Positions 7,433 to 14,791 of a DNA stretch of 18,458 bases are shown one piece after another. A program made the translations under genes and the position numbers. Location of the stretch: positions 1 through 18,458 of the forward strand of contig CAYSCH010000175.1 of the NCBI GenBank assembly GCA_964429355.1, in the 5' to 3' direction. The notes beneath the pieces are model-generated. The model did not search any database. It was not told where the DNA came from and saw only the letters and a list, made by a program, of their open reading frames with translations. This stretch comes from JAAYAY01 sp964429355. GTDB taxonomy: Bacteria; Planctomycetota; Planctomycetia; Pirellulales; Thermoguttaceae. Positions within the stretch are counted from its first letter, which is position 1; every line of letters starts with the position of its first letter.

Positions 7433-7955
7433 CTGTCATATCTCCCCGGATTGATTAATTCTCATCTGCCTGGTGGTGCTTGTTGCCCATGATCGACCTG
7501 AAAGGCTCTCAAAAACGCAAGAGTCGCCCACGCGATTGGACCTGCACCTTCAACCGTCTGGTTAGCGGCTCCAAAGTAGCCGTTTTCGTATCGTCGGGCA
7601 AGTACCGACCGCTCTCTCGCGGCCGGTCGCTTGTGGAAAGCCCTCCCGAACTTACGTCGACGTGCCTGCCGCCGATGGGTCCTCTCAGGGTAATGAAAGG
7701 CCCATCGCCCCACAAGCAAAAACCGCGCAAGAAAATCGCGAGTTTGCGCAGGGGGACGCTGACCTGCCAGCCAAGACCTCTGTCACGAACCTCAAAGATA
7801 GTGAAGTGTTTGAAAAACTCGCGACTTGCCGGGAACAGGCCATTTCATCTCGAGCAGCGGCTCGCTCTGGCTCACCGGAGCCCCCGTCCCGCGGGACCGA
7901 CGCGATTCCCAAGGTGTCTGCGGTTCAGACCACGGAACCGGCCAAGTTCCGGAAG
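7433..7955. other. Intergenic region without a supported gene
   Basis: About 520 bases between araB and the promoter at 7956. Several open frames cross it, none with a ribosome binding site or family resemblance. The best, on + from GTG 7662 to TAG 8025-8027, has a mixed third codon position unlike the neighbouring genes. The region does hold a perfect 10-base inverted repeat, TCGCGAGTTT at 7736-7745 and AAACTCGCGA at 7815-7824, each containing TCGCGA. It probably carries control sequences for the divergent araB and PQQ-protein units. Confidence 0.5.
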
Positions 7956-7984
7956 TTGAACCACCCGTATCCAACCGGTATAGT
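7956..7984 (+). promoter_or_regulatory. Sigma70-type promoter for the secreted-protein pair
   Basis: The -35 box TTGAAC (7956-7961) is separated by exactly 17 bases from a -10 box TATAGT (7979-7984). Transcription would start near 7991, giving a leader of about 38 bases before the small secreted protein at 8029. Match to consensus is 4/6 and 5/6. Confidence 0.55.
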
Positions 7985-8028
7985 GGCAAGGTCCAAGCGT
8001 TCGGGAAGTGTCCGAAGGAGTCCGTAGC

Positions 8029-8304
8029 ATGTCGCCACGAGCGGTCTGGTTGACGACAGCCGTTCTGGCTCTTCTGGTCTGCCTGGTGGGCCAGGCGGAA
8101 GAGTCCCGGCCTGATAGCGCCTTCCGCCGCCACAAGCACTGGATGCGCGAGGAGGCATCTCGACACCGCTGGTCGCACATTGGCCCTCCGGCATCAGGGC
8201 CCGGGGCGAGGTGCGGCGGCAGGTGGGGCACGTCGTCGATCTGGAAGGATTGGAGAGGCCCTGACAAAACGTGGGAGATCAGCGCCGGCAAGGAGATTGC
8301 CTGA
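8029..8304 (+). CDS. Small secreted protein of unknown function (91 aa)
   Basis: The ATG at 8029 has a strong AAGGAG (8015-8020) 8 bases upstream and the promoter at 7956-7984 just ahead. The N-terminus is a textbook signal peptide: a positively charged start (MSPRAV), a hydrophobic core (WLTTAVLALLVCLVG) and a likely cleavage after GQA. The predicted mature part of about 67 residues is polar and basic, rich in Trp, His, Arg and Gly, with HKHW and RHRWSH near its start. I do not recognise the family. The stop TGA at 8302-8304 overlaps the next ATG by one base (TGATG), so translation of the large propeller protein is coupled to this gene. The C-terminal half could be affected by a frameshift, as another frame also looks plausible there. 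The upstream half with the signal peptide is the better supported part. Confidence 0.62.
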   Translation: MSPRAVWLTTAVLALLVCLVGQAEESRPDSAFRRHKHWMREEASRHRWSHIGPPASGPGARCGGRWGTSSIWKDWRGPDKTWEISAGKEIA

Positions 8305-11159
8305 TGGATCAAAGTCGATTCACCGTTTTGTCGTTCGTTCCTGCCCGGGCGAGTGTTACGATCCTGGTCGTCCTCCTGGCCGGCACCCCTGCGAGACTAC
8401 GGGCCGAGGACTGGCCCACGTGGCGATGTGATTCGGCTCGCACCGGCGAAACCACGGAACTTCTGCCCGATGACCTGCACCTTTTGTGGACGCGGCAGTT
8501 TCCGAAGCTGAAACCAGCCTATCGCGAACCGCGAATGCAGTTCGATGCCGGTTATGAACCGGTCGTTCTCGGCAAGTTGATCTTGGTGGCCGTGCCGGGA
8601 GACGACAGCGTAAGAGCCTTTGACACGGCAACTGGGGAGCACCGATGGACCTTCTTTGCCGAGGGACCTGTTCGGCTCGCCCCGGCCGGATGGAACGACC
8701 GGGTCTTCTTCGGTGCGGATGACGGACATCTGTACTGTCTCTCGGCAATCGAGGGGAAGTTGCTGTGGAAGTTCCAGGCGGTTCCCTCGAACCGGAAGGT
8801 GCTCGGCAACGGGCGGTTGATCTCCGTCTGGCCGGTTCGCGGAGGCCCGGTTGTCCATGAAGGAAAGATCTACTTTGCAGCCGGGGTCTTTCCTTTCGAG
8901 GGCGTGTTTGTCTACTCGCTCGACGCGGAAACCGGCAAAGTCGTCTGGCGAAATGACGACAGCGGCCATATCTATGGGGTCCATCCTCATGGAGCCGAGT
9001 CGATCGGAGGCGTCACGCCTCAAGGATATCTGGTCGTGGGCGGTGCGGAGCTGATTGTGCCTTGCGGGCAGGCCGTTCCTGCCCGGTTTGACCTGGCGAC
9101 CGGCAAGTTGCTGACCTTTGAACTTCCCAAGCCGGGCCGTTTGCCCGGCGGCTGGTTCGTCTCGGCCGACGTGCGCCGCGGCGAGGTGCTGCTTGATGCA
9201 ACCATCAACCGCGACCTCCATGAGGACAAAGACTATCAGGGCCCCGGCGAGCCGGACATTCGCACCACCATCCTCGCGGGAGAACGCCGGTTCCGCTTCG
9301 GCGATCGGCTGCCCGGCGTCGATGGGGAGATCCACACCATGCTGGCCGCAGAGGGAAGGTTGTTTGTCGTGACAACCGAGGGTGTCCTGGAGGCATTTGG
9401 TGCGACGAAGCCGGCATCGGTTGCCCGTCACGCGTGGAACCAAGACCCGCTTGAGCCATCGGCCGCGGCGGCCAATAGCCAGCCCGATTTTCCCCTGCGG
9501 GCGACTCCCCAGCGCCAGGGCTATGCCGCTGTTTTGGGGATCGACGAGGTTGCCACACTCGATGTGCTCCTCGAAAAAACCCAGTACCACGTGATTGGGA
9601 TCGATGGTGATGCCGCGAAGATCGATCGGCTGCGACGCCGGTATGCGGCTGCCGGCTTGTACGGCAGCCGCATCGCCTTTCTTGCCGCAGAGCCACGCCG
9701 GATCGACCTGCCGCCGTATCTGGCCGAACTGGCCGTTCTGGCCGATGAAGGCTGGCTTTCGGCTGCGGACGGGAAGAATCGCCCCTCCACGCTGGAGATT
9801 CTGCGGCCCTATGGGGGTACGGCGTGCCTGAAGATCTCGGAGACGGAACATGCCCGTCTGCAGTCCGAGGGGGCGTATGCCGACGGGCTGACCGCGACTC
9901 GGCAGGAGGGGCTCACGATCGTGCGACGGGAAGGCGCTCTGCCCGGAGCGGCCAATTACACCGGAGATTGGACAAGTGCCGAAGAGCGAGTCCGGACGCC
10001 TCTGGGACTCCTCTGGTTCGACGACACGCTGGGCCATTTCAAACGTTCGCCGCAGCCGTTCTTCTCGGACGGGTTGATGATCTCCTATCCGAAGGATTGG
10101 ATGGCGAGGCATCGGGAGGGGCGTAACGTCCCTTACGATCTCCTCCCCCGGGTGCTCAGCGACGTCTATACCGGCCGTGTGCTTTCGATCGAAGAGGAGG
10201 CGAACGAGTTGCCGAATCTGCCCGCCCGTGACATCACCGCGGTCCAACCCTACCAATATCGTCCCGCATATCAAACCGACGACTGGAACCCGAAGCAGCC
10301 CGTGCCGGGAGAACGTGTCAATCCGCTCACCGGCCAGCACGAGCCGCGGACATTTCCCAAGAGCTACGGCTGCGACGGTGGCGTCGATTACGGGCCGTTC
10401 TACACGATGCGGTCGGGCACGGCCGCGTTCTACGACAAGCAGATCGAGAGCGGCACCTGCTACATCAGCGGACCGCGATCGGGATGCACGAACAGCGTCA
10501 TTCCGGCGTGCGGCCTGATGAACGTGCCTTACTTCTACGAAGGATGTACCTGCTCCTATCCCTTGCCGTGCGGCTTGGCCCTGGTGAGCATGCCGCCCGA
10601 GTATGAGCAGTGGGCCGCCTGGGGCGACGGCAAAGCCGAGAACGTGAAACGCGTGGGGGTCAATTTCGGCGCGCCCGGCGATCGCATGACCGGCGCCGGC
10701 ACACTGTGGCTGGACTGGCCGAGCCGCGGCGGCCCGTCTCCCGAGCTTCAGGTGGAGGTGGAGCCGCGATCGGCCAGATATTTCTATCGCCACTCGCTGT
10801 GGATCGAGGGGGGGACCGGCTGGCCCTGGGTGACCGCCTCCGGCGTGGAAGGTGCCACTCGTATCCGGATATCCGGGCTGCGCCAGGGAAACTTCACGGT
10901 GCGGTTGTCCTTCGCCGATCCGGAACATGGCGATGCCGGCGAGCGCGTGTTCGACATCGCCCTCAACGGGCAGACGACCGTGGAGGGTTATGATATCGCC
11001 AAGGCAGCGGGAGGCCGGATGCGGGGGACGACTCTGGAGTTTGAAAACGTGGCCGTCGACGGGACGCTGGAAGTGGGGCTGGTGCCGCGAAAGGGGCAGC
11101 CGGTTCTGTGCGGAATGGAACTGGTATTGGAGGGGGAGCGGAGCGAGGAGCGGGAATGA
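8304..11159 (+). CDS. Secreted PQQ-like beta-propeller protein with Rossmann-like insert and malectin-like C-terminus
   Basis: The 951-residue protein starts at ATG 8304, preceded by AAGGAG (8290-8295) with 8-base spacing; the earlier in-frame ATG at 8271 lacks this. Residues 1-34 form a signal peptide ending ARLRA before EDWPTWRCDSARTG, the usual opening of planctomycete PQQ-propeller proteins. Residues about 35-375 contain propeller blades with repeats such as VRAFDTATGEHRWTF, YCLSAIEGKLLWKF, VYSLDAETGKVVWRN and ARFDLATGKLLTFE. Residues about 405-525 resemble a class I methyltransferase/Rossmann unit (YAAVLGIDEVATLDVLLEK, YHVIGIDGDAAKIDRLRRRY, AAGLYGSRIAFLAAEP), but the glycine-rich loop is degenerate. 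A cysteine-rich core follows (SGTCYISGPRSGC to GCTCSYPLPCG, about 716-756). The end (about 835-945) is malectin-like: NFTVRLSFADPEHGDAGERVFDIALNG. The role is probably extracytoplasmic binding of carbohydrate or redox chemistry; substrate unknown. Confidence 0.88.
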   Translation: MDQSRFTVLSFVPARASVTILVVLLAGTPARLRAEDWPTWRCDSARTGETTELLPDDLHLLWTRQFPKLKPAYREPRMQFDAGYEPVVLGKLILVAVPGDDSVRAFDTATGEHRWTFFAEGPVRLAPAGWNDRVFFGADDGHLYCLSAIEGKLLWKFQAVPSNRKVLGNGRLISVWPVRGGPVVHEGKIYFAAGVFPFEGVFVYSLDAETGKVVWRNDDSGHIYGVHPHGAESIGGVTPQGYLVVGGAELIVPCGQAVPARFDLATGKLLTFELPKPGRLPGGWFVSADVRRGEVLLDATINRDLHEDKDYQGPGEPDIRTTILAGERRFRFGDRLPGVDGEIHTMLAAEGRLFVVTTEGVLEAFGATKPASVARHAWNQDPLEPSAAAANSQPDFPLRATPQRQGYAAVLGIDEVATLDVLLEKTQYHVIGIDGDAAKIDRLRRRYAAAGLYGSRIAFLAAEPRRIDLPPYLAELAVLADEGWLSAADGKNRPSTLEILRPYGGTACLKISETEHARLQSEGAYADGLTATRQEGLTIVRREGALPGAANYTGDWTSAEERVRTPLGLLWFDDTLGHFKRSPQPFFSDGLMISYPKDWMARHREGRNVPYDLLPRVLSDVYTGRVLSIEEEANELPNLPARDITAVQPYQYRPAYQTDDWNPKQPVPGERVNPLTGQHEPRTFPKSYGCDGGVDYGPFYTMRSGTAAFYDKQIESGTCYISGPRSGCTNSVIPACGLMNVPYFYEGCTCSYPLPCGLALVSMPPEYEQWAAWGDGKAENVKRVGVNFGAPGDRMTGAGTLWLDWPSRGGPSPELQVEVEPRSARYFYRHSLWIEGGTGWPWVTASGVEGATRIRISGLRQGNFTVRLSFADPEHGDAGERVFDIALNGQTTVEGYDIAKAAGGRMRGTTLEFENVAVDGTLEVGLVPRKGQPVLCGMELVLEGERSEERE

Positions 11160-11241
11160 TGGAGGGATGGAGTTGACGAGACGATTGAAATCAGGTGAGC
11201 TGCTGCCGTAATCGCCTCTGCCGGGTGCAACAAGGCCGAGA

Positions 11242-11277
11242 GCCGGCAAGCGACCACGGACCGAGGTCGTGCCCGGC
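11242..11277. other. Nested stem-loop between the PQQ-like gene and the response regulator
   Basis: GCCGG (11242-11246) pairs with CCGGC (11273-11277), and inside it CGACC (11251-11255) pairs with GGTCG (11265-11269). No T-run follows, so this is either a weak transcription stop for the upstream gene or a leader structure for the regulator that starts 24 bases later. Confidence 0.3.
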
Positions 11278-11300
11278 TCGAATGCTGACGAGGAGCCAAG

Positions 11301-12194
11301 ATGCCCAGTGTGCTCGTTGTGGATGATTCAGCGGTGGACCGGGTCCTCGTCCGCGGCCTGATTGCGCGGGACGACACGATCATCGTCACCGCCGTGGCTA
11401 ACGGTCGGGAAGCGATCCGTGATATGGAGCAGGAAACACCCGACCTGGTCGTTACGGACCTGGTGATGCCGGAAATCGACGGGCTCCAGGTGGTCGAGGA
11501 AGTCAAACGGCGCTGGCCCGCCGTTCCGGTGATCCTGATGACGTCCCGGGGGAACGAGGAGATCGCCTCCGAGGCGCTGAAGCGGGGAGCGGCCGGGTAT
11601 GTTTCCAAAAGCCGCTTGGAGACGGATCTCCGACACACGGTTCACAACCTGCTCAATATTGCGGCCGGCCGCGCCGATTTCGGCTACGTGATGGGGCGGA
11701 TGTCCAGTGCCGAATTCTCCCTCTCCATGGATAACCAGTGGAAACGGATCAACACATTCGTCAGATTCTTCCAGGATGGCGTAATGCACATGGGGCTGTT
11801 CGACGAGACCGACCGCACAAGGCTCGGCGTCGCCTTGACCGAGGCGCTGCTGAACGCGATCTTCCACGGCAACCTGGGTGTCAGTTCCGAGTTGCGGGAA
11901 CAGAGCCTCAATGTGTTCTTCGAACAGGTCAAACAGCGTTCGCAAGAGGCACCCTACTGTGACCGCCGGGTGTTTGTCGACGCGCGGTGGACACCGGATG
12001 CCTGCGAATTCGTCATCCGCGACGAAGGCGACGGCTTTGACGTCTCGTCGCTCCCGGACCCGACCGATCCGGAAAACCTGGTTCGGGCCAGCGGCCGTGG
12101 AGTGCTGCTTATGCAGATGTTCATGAGCGAAGTGCACTACAACGAGAAGGGAAATGAGGTCCGGATGGTCAAACGGAAAGAAGGCGGTGTGTAG
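11301..12194 (+). CDS. Response regulator: receiver domain fused to an RsbW-type ATPase domain
   Basis: Residues 1-120 form a CheY-like receiver with acidic pocket Asp8-Asp9, phospho-acceptor Asp53 (VVTDLVMPEIDG), Thr81 and Lys103 (YVSKS). After a linker, residues about 140-292 form a HATPase_c domain of the RsbW/SpoIIAB anti-sigma kinase type: N-box LTEALLNAIFHGN (Glu181, Asn185, Asn191), G1 box RDEGDGFD (Asp241) and G2 segment ASGRGVLLMQMF. There is no dimerisation/phospho-histidine domain, so it is not a classical histidine kinase. A sensor kinase would phosphorylate Asp53 and thereby control the ATPase domain, which in this family binds anti-anti-sigma or sigma-like partners. No partner gene is adjacent. 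The start has GAGGAG (11290-11295) 5 bases upstream. The stop is two bases from the stop of the convergent gene. Confidence 0.9.
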   Translation: MPSVLVVDDSAVDRVLVRGLIARDDTIIVTAVANGREAIRDMEQETPDLVVTDLVMPEIDGLQVVEEVKRRWPAVPVILMTSRGNEEIASEALKRGAAGYVSKSRLETDLRHTVHNLLNIAAGRADFGYVMGRMSSAEFSLSMDNQWKRINTFVRFFQDGVMHMGLFDETDRTRLGVALTEALLNAIFHGNLGVSSELREQSLNVFFEQVKQRSQEAPYCDRRVFVDARWTPDACEFVIRDEGDGFDVSSLPDPTDPENLVRASGRGVLLMQMFMSEVHYNEKGNEVRMVKRKEGGV

Positions 12195-12196
12195 TA

Positions 12197-12829
12197 TCAC
12201 CACAGGCCGGGAATCAACCGGGAGCGGACCCGGTTGGAGTACTCCCGGTATTCAGGGGTCTGGCTCAGCAGCGATTCTTCGATCCGGATTCGCACCACGA
12301 GAGCCGCTGCACTGGCAGCGAGCGCCATGGCGCTCGCCCAGTGAATCTGGGCCAGAAAACAGCCCGCTACCGCTACCAACTCGCCGGCGTAGACCGGGTG
12401 CCGGACGATCCTGTAGGGACCGCTGACAACGATTCCTCGAACGCCTGGCAGGATCGCAAACGAACGGCCAAGGCAGACGAGAGAGATCGCGGCCATGAAG
12501 ATACCGATGCAGAAGGCGATCTGGGCCAGTGCGGGCCACGTGTGAGGACGCGGCGCGAGTGCCAGCGGAATGGCACCGCCCAGAAAAGAAACAATCGCCA
12601 GCAGAACTTGCGCCGGTGAGGCGATTGCCCTAAGGGGGGCTCGAGTGAGGAACAAAGTGCCGACGCAGATGTTCAGCGCGGCGATGCTGAGCCGAACCGT
12701 GGGCGTACCGCTGCTCTGCCACGCATCGCGCAGCCCCATACCGGCCCAGAAGTAAACGCTGAGCGCGGCCGCCACATTGAAGAGCTTCTCGCCTCGGGAC
12801 AAGGTCGCTTCGGTTGCCGCTTCCGGCAA
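12197..12829 (-). CDS. Isoprenylcysteine carboxyl methyltransferase-like membrane protein (start uncertain)
   Basis: The C-terminal half carries the ICMT/PEMT-type signature: SGPYRIVRHPVYAGEL, then a long hydrophobic stretch, then RIEESLL and EYREYSNRVRSRLIPGLW. About five membrane helices are visible, including FNVAAALSVYFWAGMGL, AALNICVGTLFL, VLLAIVSFLGGAIPLAL and IAFCIGIFMAAISLVCLG. Bacterial members methylate lipids, quinol-like compounds or thiols; the substrate is unknown here. The frame is open up to ATG 12937, but the extra 36 residues are serine-rich, unlike the family, and lie over a better ORF in another frame (12837-12944). I therefore place the start at TTG 12829, ten bases after that small ORF's stop codon; TTG 12802 is an alternative. 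Expression is probably coupled to the microprotein upstream. Confidence 0.75.
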   Translation of the reverse strand: MPEAATEATLSRGEKLFNVAAALSVYFWAGMGLRDAWQSSGTPTVRLSIAALNICVGTLFLTRAPLRAIASPAQVLLAIVSFLGGAIPLALAPRPHTWPALAQIAFCIGIFMAAISLVCLGRSFAILPGVRGIVVSGPYRIVRHPVYAGELVAVAGCFLAQIHWASAMALAASAAALVVRIRIEESLLSQTPEYREYSNRVRSRLIPGLW

Positions 12830-12836
12830 ACGCCCA

Positions 12837-12944
12837 TCAATAGACCCAGAAGGGCCAGTTGAACAGCCAACTGAGGAAATTGATGACCAAGAGACCACCG
12901 AGCCAAATAACCCAACCAGGGATACCCCCATCATCACTACTCAT
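12837..12944 (-). CDS. 35-residue single-pass membrane microprotein
   Basis: Read on the minus strand from ATG 12944, the frame gives an acidic start (MSSDDGG), then IPGWVIWLGGLLVINFLSW as one hydrophobic helix, then LFNWPFWVY and TGA. Five tryptophans in 35 residues and a clean acidic-hydrophobic-aromatic order argue against chance. GAGGTGG (complement of 12949-12955) lies just upstream as a ribosome binding site, and a plausible promoter sits at 13034-13062. The gene directly precedes the ICMT-like membrane methyltransferase. I do not recognise a named family. It may be a membrane-enzyme subunit, a leader peptide controlling translation of the next gene, or a stand-alone membrane peptide. 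Confidence 0.6.
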   Translation of the reverse strand: MSSDDGGIPGWVIWLGGLLVINFLSWLFNWPFWVY

Positions 12945-13562
12945 CAATCCACCTCGCAAGAGAAGAGTCTCTGCCGCTCGTGGTTCGGCAATTCCCCGTC
13001 GTACCGGCAGTTCACCCCAGGGCAGCGTTTCCTTCTATACCATGGACGCCCCTCCCCTGCAACATCCCTTCCGTGACAAATACGAAGAAAATTCTTCGAC
13101 CTGGAGAATGACCCGCCGGAAAAGGAGAATCTGTTTGGCCGCCCGTGCTGTGCGACCGTCGTGACGGACCCGCGGGTCAAGCTCCCAGCCTGGCCGCAGG
13201 AGGTCGGGGATCCGGCGGTTCAGGAACAAACGTAGGCTGCACACCCATGTTCCGCCAAAATGCCCGCTAGAAAGACCGCCCTCGATCGACCATCAAATGG
13301 AGGACGCCGTACCGGATTGCGCCGGTCACGGCGCCCTCGCTGCCTTGCGACTCGCGGCAATTTGTGAAGCGAAGCGGCACTAAACTGCCGCGCCGACTCT
13401 CTGCAAATCCAATCGGACCCGGTCGACGAAGCATCGACCTGCGCTCTGGTAAGGAGCACCACCAAGGACAGCTCGCCTATCGTGGAACGATCTGAGAAAT
13501 ATGTCAAGGCCCCCAGGATGAGCGTACCCACTGTCCTGCTGTGCATCTGGCAAAACAACGCG
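12945..13562. other. Intergenic region without a supported gene
   Basis: About 620 bases between the microprotein and the UroD-like fragment. No open frame here has a ribosome binding site or recognisable motif. Visible structures are the 16-base inverted repeat CGAAGAA-AA-TTCTTCG (13083-13098), CCGTC-GT-GACGG (13156-13167), the 12-base palindrome GACCCGCGGGTC (13167-13178) and a small hairpin GCGGCA/TGCCGC (13374-13391). The stretch may hold decayed mobile or repeat sequence, but I cannot identify any. Confidence 0.5.
13034..13062 (-). promoter_or_regulatory. Candidate promoter for the microprotein/ICMT unit
   Basis: On the minus strand, TTGCAG (complement of 13057-13062) and TATAGA (complement of 13034-13039) are spaced by 17 bases. 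The predicted start near 13027 leaves a leader of about 80 bases to ATG 12944. The -35 box is weak (3/6) and the -10 box moderate (4/6). Confidence 0.35.
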
Positions 13563-13943
13563 CTACAGCCCGAAGATCGATTTGGTCATGTCGACCCAGC
13601 GGCGCAGGCGGGGGCGATCCCCGTTGATCGTGTAAACGTCGCGGAACAGGATCTCGATGTGACTCTGCCTGGTGGCAGCGAAGGTGTCCTTCATGTCCTT
13701 TTCCAGCAGATCCCAGTTGGGTGACGGGCCGCTGAGGTGGGCCGGGACCGGTTTGCGCGAGTAGACGTAGTTGCAGCCCAGGAGGTCGGCCGTCTTCTCG
13801 AGGTCCGACCAACCGGAGACCGAGACCGACCGAAGGTTGGGGATCGCCTCCATGATCGCCGGGAGGCGATCGTCCACCCGTTCGCAGCAGCCGTAATAGA
13901 TCAGGCCGAATCGTTCACTCAACCTGGCCAGATAGGGAAGCAC
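13563..13943 (-). pseudogene. C-terminal fragment of a uroporphyrinogen-decarboxylase-like protein
   Basis: The 126 residues match the end of UroD-superfamily proteins of the methyltransferase type found in anaerobes and planctomycetes: RFGLIYYGCCERVDDRL, then IPNLRSVSVSGWSDLEKTADLLG, YVYSRKPVPAHLSG and a closing RWVDMTKSIFGL. Full-length relatives have about 350-400 residues, so roughly two thirds of the barrel is missing. Family-like sequence already begins before the GTG start, in EASKEF (from about 13961), and is cut off by the end of the SDR gene. That pattern fits a 5' deletion more than a designed short gene. Even so, AAGGAA stands just before GTG 13943, and the stop of the SDR gene is only 16 bases upstream, so the piece may still be translated. 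The protein could not form the complete active site alone. Confidence 0.65.
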
Positions 13944-13959
13944 AAATTCCTTCGATGCC

Positions 13960-14700
13960 TCAATAGGGATTCAACATCTCTTTCACCTGTCGGGTGCCCC
14001 AGATGATGGCCTCGTCGATCACACACGTGTCGGGAACGTCGATGCAATGGACCAGCGTGCGGGCAAAATCCTCGGCGCTCGGATAGCCTTCGAGCCAGTC
14101 GCTGGCAATTCCGGCGGCCTGGCAGAAATTGGTGCGCGCAGCGCCGGGGATGAAGCTGGAGGCCCGTCCGCCCCACTCGGCCATTTCCTTGTGGAGGCAA
14201 CGCGTGAACCCGACCAGGCCGGCCTTGGCGGCCGTGTAGACGCCCCATGTCGGCCACGAATAGTGGGCGCAGCCGCTGGATACGTTCACGATTTGCCCGC
14301 TCCCCTGAGGCTTCATCACCCGCACCGCCTCGCGGCAGCCCTTGATAACGGAGGCGAGGTTCACGTTCAGGACCGTCTCGATCGTCCCGTCGTCCATATC
14401 GGTTAACTCGGCGATCTTGACCCCGCCCCCGTGGTTGTTGACCAGCACGTCGAGCCGGCCGAACCGGCCCAGCGTGCTCTCGAACAACTTCCGCCAGTCC
14501 GCCGTCGATACGGCGTCCGCCTGCACGGCCAGAAGATCCTGGCTGGCCAGATCGGCGGCCGCCTGATCGAGACGCTGGCGGTCACGCCCCGTGATCACGA
14601 CCTTGGCACCCATCTCCAGGAGCAGGCGGGCAGCTTCGAGACCAAATCCCGACGAACCGCCGGTGACGACGACAACCTTGTTTTCCACGTAGTGTTTCAT
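13960..14700 (-). CDS. Short-chain dehydrogenase/reductase (SDR family)
   Basis: A classical SDR of 246 residues, the usual size. The cofactor-binding motif is VTGGSSGFG (12-20), with TGRDR after strand 2 suggesting NADP(H) preference. The second motif is NNHGG (88-92), a variant of NNAG. The catalytic set is Asn in LNVNLAS (about 114), Ser141/142 (NVSSG), Tyr155 and Lys159 (YTAAK). The reaction is reversible oxidation of an alcohol or sugar hydroxyl; the substrate cannot be told. AAGGGA (complement of 14707-14712) lies 6 bases before ATG 14700, and a strong promoter is seen at 14761-14788. The gene diverges from the large glycosidase-like gene. A truncated UroD-like ORF follows directly, and the pair may once have formed a catabolic operon. 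Confidence 0.93.
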   Translation of the reverse strand: MKHYVENKVVVVTGGSSGFGLEAARLLLEMGAKVVITGRDRQRLDQAAADLASQDLLAVQADAVSTADWRKLFESTLGRFGRLDVLVNNHGGGVKIAELTDMDDGTIETVLNVNLASVIKGCREAVRVMKPQGSGQIVNVSSGCAHYSWPTWGVYTAAKAGLVGFTRCLHKEMAEWGGRASSFIPGAARTNFCQAAGIASDWLEGYPSAEDFARTLVHCIDVPDTCVIDEAIIWGTRQVKEMLNPY

Positions 14701-14760
14701 GCCGTTTCCCTTCGCGAGGTAAGCGGATCGATGTGTGCAGGTATTGCAGTCTTGCGTGCT

Positions 14761-14788
14761 ATTAGATAGTTCCTGGGCGAGATGTCAA
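14761..14788 (-). promoter_or_regulatory. Sigma70-type promoter for the SDR gene
   Basis: On the minus strand a perfect TTGACA (complement of 14783-14788) is followed after 16 bases by TCTAAT (complement of 14761-14766), 5/6 to consensus. Transcription would start near 14754, about 54 bases before the SDR start codon. Confidence 0.55.
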
Positions 14789-14791
14789 TAT

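Noticed and set aside
5715..7439. 574-residue minus-strand frame starting seven bases before araB
   Set aside because: Same strand, other frame, Arg/Gly/Ser-rich; araB itself has all kinase motifs.
7662..8027. 121-residue + frame from GTG, ending one base before the small secreted gene
   Set aside because: Composition is fairly protein-like, but there is no ribosome binding site, third codon positions are not GC-rich as in true genes here, and the promoter for the next gene lies within it.
8397..11249. 950-residue open frame on the minus strand opposite the PQQ-like gene
   Set aside because: It is antisense to a well-supported gene, shows no family motifs, and exists because GC-rich third codon positions suppress stop codons on the other strand.
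12829..12937. N-terminal extension of the ICMT-like protein to ATG 12937
   Set aside because: The added residues are Ser/Gly-rich and overlie a much better microprotein frame; the membrane protein begins naturally after TTG 12829.
13477..13511. Minus-strand TTGACA with a poor -10 in the gap after the UroD-like fragment
   Set aside because: The only -10 candidate is weak and no gene follows it on that strand within several hundred bases.
13220..13558. 112-residue minus-strand frame in the 12945-13562 gap
   Set aside because: No start signal, no motif, Arg-rich; treated as chance.
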